A stretch of DNA of 64,000 nt, from NCBI RefSeq assembly GCF_022201045.2, contig NC_068563.1, positions 1,116,001 through 1,180,000 on the forward strand, written 5' to 3'. Of this stretch, positions 58,706 through 64,000 are shown one piece after another. Position 1 is the first letter of the stretch, and each line of letters begins with the position of its first letter. The notes under the pieces were generated by a model. It did not search any database. It worked only from the letters and a program-made list of their open reading frames with translations, and had not been told where the DNA came from. Both the position numbers and the translations under genes were made by a program. The stretch is from Citrus sinensis. Lineage: Eukaryota > Streptophyta > Magnoliopsida > Sapindales > Rutaceae.

Positions 58706-59473
58706 GGAAATTATCATTTTAGTACCAAAATTATGTCAGTACCAAGGTTTGCTAAAAAGTATATTTTACTACCAAAGTTTTGCGCCGTTATCAATTCACT
58801 ACCATTCCGTTAAGAAAATGTTAATGTTTAATGGAAATTGAGTTAGAAGTCGATTTTACCCACAATAGTTTGATAGTAAAATGATAATTCCCCTAAAAAT
58901 TCGGTAGTAAAATGATAATTCCCCTAAAAACTTGGTAGTAAAATGATAATTTATCTATCAAATTAACAGACAATTTTACTCTTACAACTGAAAATGTCTT
59001 TGATGTCCTTATGACATCAGCAATAGTTTGGTAGTAAAATGATAATTCCCCTAAAAATTCGGTAGTAAAATGATAATTCCCCTAAAAACTTGGTAGTAAA
59101 ATGATAATTTATCTATCAAATTAACAGACAATTTTACTCTTACAACTGAAAATGTCTTTGATGTCCTTATGACATCAGCAATAGTTTGGTAGTAAAATGA
59201 TAATTCCCCTAAAAATTCGGTAGTAAAATGATAATTCCCCTAAAAACTTGGTAGTAAAATGATAATTTATCTATCAAATTAACAGACAATTTTACTCTTA
59301 CAACTGAAAATATCTTTGATGTCCTTATGACATCAGCAAATTTTTAATGTTGTTAACAGAATGGTAGTGAATTGATAACGGCGCAAAATTTTGGTGGTAA
59401 AATACACTTTTCGGCAAACCTTAGTACTGACATGATATGTCAGTAAAACTTTAGTAGTAAAATGATAATATCC
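58706..59473. mobile_element. Foldback element with a tandem-repeat core, 768 bp
   Basis: Inverted ends: left GGAAATTATCATTTTAGTACC, right (inverted) GGATATTATCATTTTACTAC. Inward pairing extends to ttgcgccgttatcaattcac on the left and its complement gtgaattgataacggcgcaa on the right, about 110-130 bp per arm. Flanking caaaaaa occurs at 58699-58705 and 59474-59480, a low-complexity 7-mer. The middle holds three 158-bp tandem repeats. No coding capacity. Confidence 0.78.
58863..59336. repeat. Three 158-bp tandem repeats inside the foldback element
   Basis: Units start at 58863, 59021 and 59179 (caatagttt...). They are nearly identical; I noticed only two or three substitutions. Each unit itself contains three copies of ggtagtaaaatgataattcc-like sequence, which is the reverse complement of the element's terminal sequence, and the word gatgtccttatgacatcag. 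Confidence 0.95.
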
Positions 59474-59480
59474 CAAAAAA

Positions 59481-60065
59481 TAAATCAAGAAAAATAAAAA
59501 ACTAAGCCAACTTATATGATTTTTGGGAACTCAAAATAGACCTTAACAAGGCGAGCCCTGTGAAAAATTCAACCATTCAAAAAAATAAAGACTTATAAGA
59601 AATAATTCAAGTTGGTTTATTATTCAAATTTTAAAAATTAATTATTGATATTATTAAATTTGTCCAAAAAATTTATGAAAACTAGTGTATTTTTTCATCA
59701 TAAGTAAAAAAGGACAGTAAATTTTTTAAATATATAAAATTTTCTCGAGTGAGTTCAACTTGCGTAAAATTTCCAAAAACGAAAAACTAGATAAAAATCA
59801 ACTTGCAATGCAAATAACAGCACGGACCGTGAAGTCCAATAACTTATACGTGGTCCCACAATCCTTTGAAGGACAAACGAAACGCAACCGTACGTGTCGC
59901 TTTATTGGATACAGCAACAAACTGAAAAGAAAATAAAATAAAATAAAGTAATGATAAAATATTTTATTACAAAAAAAGGAAATTTAATAATAGAAAAAAA
60001 TTCAACTTTAAATACCCCCCACTATCTGCGTTTTCCAAAGCTCCCACCAAATCTTCGAACATTCA
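59481..60065. other. Promoter side of the MFS transporter gene
   Basis: AT-rich. A GC-richer stretch at about 59820-59900 (tacgtggtcccac, acgtgtcgc) carries two ACGT cores, the usual bZIP-type binding core, 160-240 bases upstream of the start codon. Function not shown. Confidence 0.45.
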
Positions 60066-62876
60066 ATGGGCTTCGAAGTTTCTTACACTTCCTCCGCCGG
60101 CAAATGGCTTGGCTTCGTCACCGCCGTTTGGGTCCAAGCCATCTCCGGCAACAACTACACTTTTTCTAACTACTCTGACGCTCTCAAAACCCTAATGAAC
60201 CTCACTCAACTCGAACTCAACAACCTCTCCGTCGTTAAGGACATCGGCAAAGCATTCGGCCTACTCGCGGGCCTAGCCTCCGACCGGATTCCGGCTCCAA
60301 TCATCCTCCTCATCGGCTCCCTCGAAGGCCTCGTCGGATACGGCGCACAGTGGCTCGTCGTCAGCCGCAAAATCCAGCCGCTCTCGTACTGGCAAATGTG
60401 CGTCTTCCTCTGCATGGGCGGCAACAGCACTACGTGGATGAACACCGCTGTGCTCGTCACGTGCATCCGTAACTTCCGCCGTAACCGCGGTCCCGTCTCT
60501 GGGATCCTGAAAGGCTACGTCGGTCTCAGCACCGCCATATTTACCGACCTCTGCAGCGCCTTGTTCGCCGACGATCCGGCGAAGTTCCTCTTCATGCTCG
60601 CCATCGTCCCCTTCGTTGTCTGCCTCGGCGCCATCTTCTTCCTCCGCGAGACGACTCCGGCCTCCACTGTCGACGAGGAGAAAGAAGAAGCTAAATACTT
60701 CTCAATCATCAACACCGTCGCCATCGTCGTGGCGTTGTACCTGCAAGTTTACGATTTCTTGCCTAACAAAAGTGAAACTCTCGCGTTGATCTTCTCTGGT
60801 ATTTTGATAATTCTCTTAGCTTCTCCGGTGGCCATTCCGGTTTATTCTTTCATAAAGAGCTGGAACTTGAACCGGAAAAGAACCGAACCGGATGTGGAAG
60901 AGCAACAAGTGGTGGAGCCGTTGCTAAACGGGGAAACTACTGGAACAGAGGAGGTGGTGGCGGTGGAGGATACTGTGGTGGCGGTTGTGGCGGTGGAGGA
61001 AGTGAAGAGGAGGCCGGTGCTGGGGGAAGATCACACGATATTTGAAGCGATGTGGACCGTTGACTTTTGGATCTTGTTTGTTTCGTTTCTTTGTGGGGTA
61101 GGGACTGGCCTGGCGGTGATGAATAACATGGGACAAATTGGGTTGGCTCTTGGATACGTCGACGTTTCGATTTTCGTTTCTTTGACGAGTATCTGGGGAT
61201 TTTTCGGTAGGATTATATCGGGTTCCGTCTCGGAATACTTTATCAAGTAAGTTCTAGGTCACTGCTTAAACCTTAGCTCGTATTTTTTTATTTTTTTAAT
61301 TAAAACTGTAAAAACGACGTCGTTTCTAGTTCCTATTGTCTTTGCGCATGATTATTGCATGACTTTTATTTGTTTCTTTATTTGGAATACTCGATTAGCT
61401 CTTGACCAGAATCGGGGTCTAAGCTTGATTTTGCTCAAGGCTATAAACAAAATCTTCGAATGTTTTGTTGAATCTATATATGACTACTGAGTTGGGTTTG
61501 TCAAGAAGGAATTGACGGATTTTTAATGTATATATATGTTCTATATATCTTATTTTTCCCCTTTTGGGGTTATGTTAGATCTTATATTATATACTTTGTG
61601 GGGTTTAGTAGCTTAATTAGTGTGGTACAAAAAATTTAATGTAACAAGTAGCTCGCAAGATTTAATATAGAACTTGAGAGGTTACGCTAGTACAGGTAAA
61701 GAAATACTTACATGCCTATTTGATTTTCTAAGACCCGGGTGAGGAGAGCTACTTTGACTTGTCGTTGGGTGTAAGGATAAACAGAGCTTCATTGACTTGT
61801 CGTTGGGTGTAGATTAATATGTGTAGCCGTGAAGATTTTTCTTATTACTCGATGTTGCTTTCACTCCATGTCTCCGTTCCTTCTTTTAGCAGCAAAAAAA
61901 TATGAGAGTCAAGTATAGGTTCAGGTCTTAATTCTCTCAGACAAAGAGAGAAAAGAAAAATTATTATATAATGAAATCAAGTGGGGTGACATATCTTTCT
62001 AGCTTTATTTTAAAGATTAGTGCGTTGCTTTCTCTTGCTCATGATCACTTTTTAGAAGCAAGAATTTGGAGGGAATTGCTTTAACAAAGTCAGTGGCAGG
62101 ATGGTCCATTGTTGAGAATGAATAGAATATTTCTTGGTATCGAATCCTTTTGAAATCCCATGGCTACAGTGTCTTTCAGGTAAGATTTTTTGGGCCGGCG
62201 CCCGTTGCATTCACTTAGCTGAAATGTTTGAATTGACTTATGATGAATTGGCTAAAGCTATTTCTATCCTTGGAGTCAAATATTGTGTGCTTTCAATTTT
62301 TGGATCACTTTCATCTGGGCCAGCTTAATTAATTTAGGAAATTGTTTGATTCACAATAACTTACTTCTATTATGATATTTTCTTGTTTGCAGGAGAGCTG
62401 GAACACCAAGGCCAATTTGGAATGCAGCTTCTCAAATTTTAATGGCAGTTGGCTACATTCTCATGGCTGTAGCCTTGCCTGGTTCACTATACATCGGCTC
62501 AATCATAGTAGGCTTATGCTATGGAGTCCGTCTAGCTGTCACAGTCCCTACCGCTTCTGAACTATTTGGTCTCAAATACTATGGTCTAATCTACAATATC
62601 TTAATCCTCAACCTTCCCCTTGGCTCCTTCCTTTTCTCTGGCCTGCTTGCTGGATACCTCTATGACGCACAAGCTACCCCGACTGCAGGAGGCGGCAACA
62701 CTTGCGTCGGAGCTCACTGTTACCGACTTGTGTTCGTCATCATGGCTATGGCATGCATTGTTGGATTTGGTTTGGACATTTTACTTGCAGCTAAGACCAA
62801 GAACATTTACACCAAGATTTACAGGAGCAGGAGATCGAAGAAATCGTCATCGTCGACAGAATCTAATGGACATTAA
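60066..62876 (+). CDS. Nodulin-like / NFD4-like major facilitator superfamily transporter
   Basis: Exons 60066-61246 and 62393-62876 join through a GT-AG intron of 1146 bases (donor GTAAGT) to 554 residues. The N terminus (AGKWLGFVTAVWVQAISGNNYTFSNYS) is the start of the nodulin-like domain, which covers about 10-240 with LASDRIPAPIILLIGSLEGLVGYGAQWL and GNSTTWMNTAVLVTCIRNF. An acidic, Glu/Val-rich loop (about 275-320, with VVEPLLNGE) separates it from a second membrane half (about 335-535), including GLAVMNNMGQIG and SELFGLKYYGLIYN. About twelve membrane helices in all. The tail is basic and Ser-rich. The family includes NFD4 and At4g34950/At2g16660 relatives; substrates are largely unknown. 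It sits in plasma or internal membranes (inferred). Exon 1 is GC-rich relative to its surroundings. Confidence 0.93.
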
Positions 62877-64000
62877 CACAATTTGAGCAGCAGTGATTGG
62901 CCAAGAAGTAGGATTGATGAGCCTTTTTGCTCCGTGATATCCGAGTTTCGCGATTAGTCTGTTAGATGATGCCTTATCAATAAGGCGAGCATTGCCATAA
63001 TTATTATTATTTGTTGGACTCTCTATGTAAAGTACCGAGAAGATATGGTGTGATTTTGTGTTATACTTTTGTACTTGTATGTAACGCATTAGAGCTTGTG
63101 CATCTCTTTGTATTTTAAAAATTGTGAAATTTTTTTATTCCTTAATTATTATTATTTTTTTTTTTTGAAAAACTCGCTCATCAGACTGTCTAGCCCTGGC
63201 TAATAAACAATTTTAAAATTTCTCATAGCGATAAGCCCCAGGTGACCCAGTTCGCTGAAATCCCTCGTGAATGCACGAAGGCAGTAATAAAGTCCTTGAA
63301 GTTGGGCCTGCGATGAAGGAATGTGGTAAGCTAGTGGGTCGGATTTGTTTTATAGCGTATTTGAGGACATTCCTATACTGACCAATGGAAGATGAAACTT
63401 GAAGGTCACAAACTCATCAGTAATCAAAGAGCCTCCTGAGAAGTTACTAAGAAGGGTCCGCTCCATACAAAAAAAGCTCCTCGAAAATGAATTGTTGATG
63501 CAAGCAATAGGGGCTGAATTAGGTGGCGGCTTTTCCCATTTTGGTCATTGGAGGAACTCCCAACGTGAAATACAAAATTCAAAATGGAATTTAGGGCTTT
63601 AATTGAAATGTGGCTTATTTTAATGAAGCTATCTTACTACCATTGTCTGATATAACACCGCAATTTTTTTTTTTTGGGAATGAGCCTAATGGTATTTGTT
63701 AAACTTACAACGTGTGTAAGGATAGTTATAATCAATAAAGCTACGCTTATTTTACTATGATACTCGATCATAATATGTGTATACGAAATTTTATTAAGTG
63801 TAAATGAACAAACGTTGTAACTATTGTAACATTCATAAGTTTTGACTTGTAAGGCAAACTAGCTCAATTTTTCCAATGTGTAAAGTATCAATCAAGTAGA
63901 GCTCTCAACAACATTCAACCACGCGGATGAGGATCCAAGAAAGGCGTCTTTGGTGTTCAAAGGTTTGGTTTCTTTTCAGTTCAATATTTCATTTCATCTC
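62877..64000. other. Downstream region of the MFS gene with an unexplained segment
   Basis: The first ~250 bases are the likely 3' UTR. At 63150-63166 a T-run ends a GC-richer, non-repetitive segment (about 63167-63640). Read on the reverse strand this looks like transcript-derived sequence with a poly(A) tail, as in a SINE/LINE end or retrocopy. A 67-codon plus-strand frame at 63399-63602 lies inside it and matches nothing I know. The rest to 64000 is AT-rich with no gene. Confidence 0.4.

Overview
This is a 64 kb piece of nuclear DNA from a flowering plant, almost certainly a core eudicot. The signs are AT-rich intergenic DNA, GT-AG introns, plant-only families (PPR, SBT1 subtilase, ERD7-like, nodulin-like MFS), a eukaryotic tRNA-Thr, and plant transposon types (hAT, Mutator-like foldback, tRNA-derived SINE). 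I cannot fix the species from sequence alone; a rosid such as a Sapindales member is a guess. There is no viral, bacterial or CRISPR content.

Layout. The left part (1-20 kb) holds the 5' end of an ERD7-like senescence/dehydration gene (-), an intronless PPR gene (+), an intronless subtilase of the SBT1.6 type (-), a tRNA-Thr(AGU) gene (-) and a three-exon actin-depolymerizing factor of the ADF5 type (-). The middle (22-37.5 kb) is gene-dense: RPN10, the ubiquitin receptor of the 26S proteasome (-, ten exons); a choline-transporter-like protein (-, three exons); an intact single-domain rhodanese/sulfurtransferase (+, six exons) followed by its frameshifted tandem copy (+); and a membrane-anchored cyclophilin of the CYP21-1 type (-, seven exons). 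From 37.5 to 60 kb the window is a transposon graveyard with one truncated PMEI-like remnant. The right end carries a two-exon nodulin-like/NFD4-like MFS transporter (+). I worked out exon borders by hand from reading frame and splice sites; every multi-exon model given closes in frame.

The genes are ordinary, separately transcribed housekeeping or stress genes and do not form a pathway cluster. From memory, several neighbours match short Arabidopsis blocks: MFS/CYP21-1/ADF/SBT1.6 at At4g34950-34980, RPN10/choline transporter at At4g38630-38640, and ERD7/rhodanese at At2g17840-17850. The window therefore looks like a preserved ancestral gene order with later insertions.

The more unusual content is in the repeats: a Pack-MULE carrying a fragment of the splicing-factor gene DRT111/SPF45; a foldback element whose core is three 158-bp repeats built from its own end sequence; a hAT element and a SINE sharing one target site; a diverged ~4.4 kb noncoding tandem duplication (47-55.7 kb) with a TRIM-like insertion in one copy; and the decaying rhodanese duplicate. 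I saw no clearly new biochemical system.
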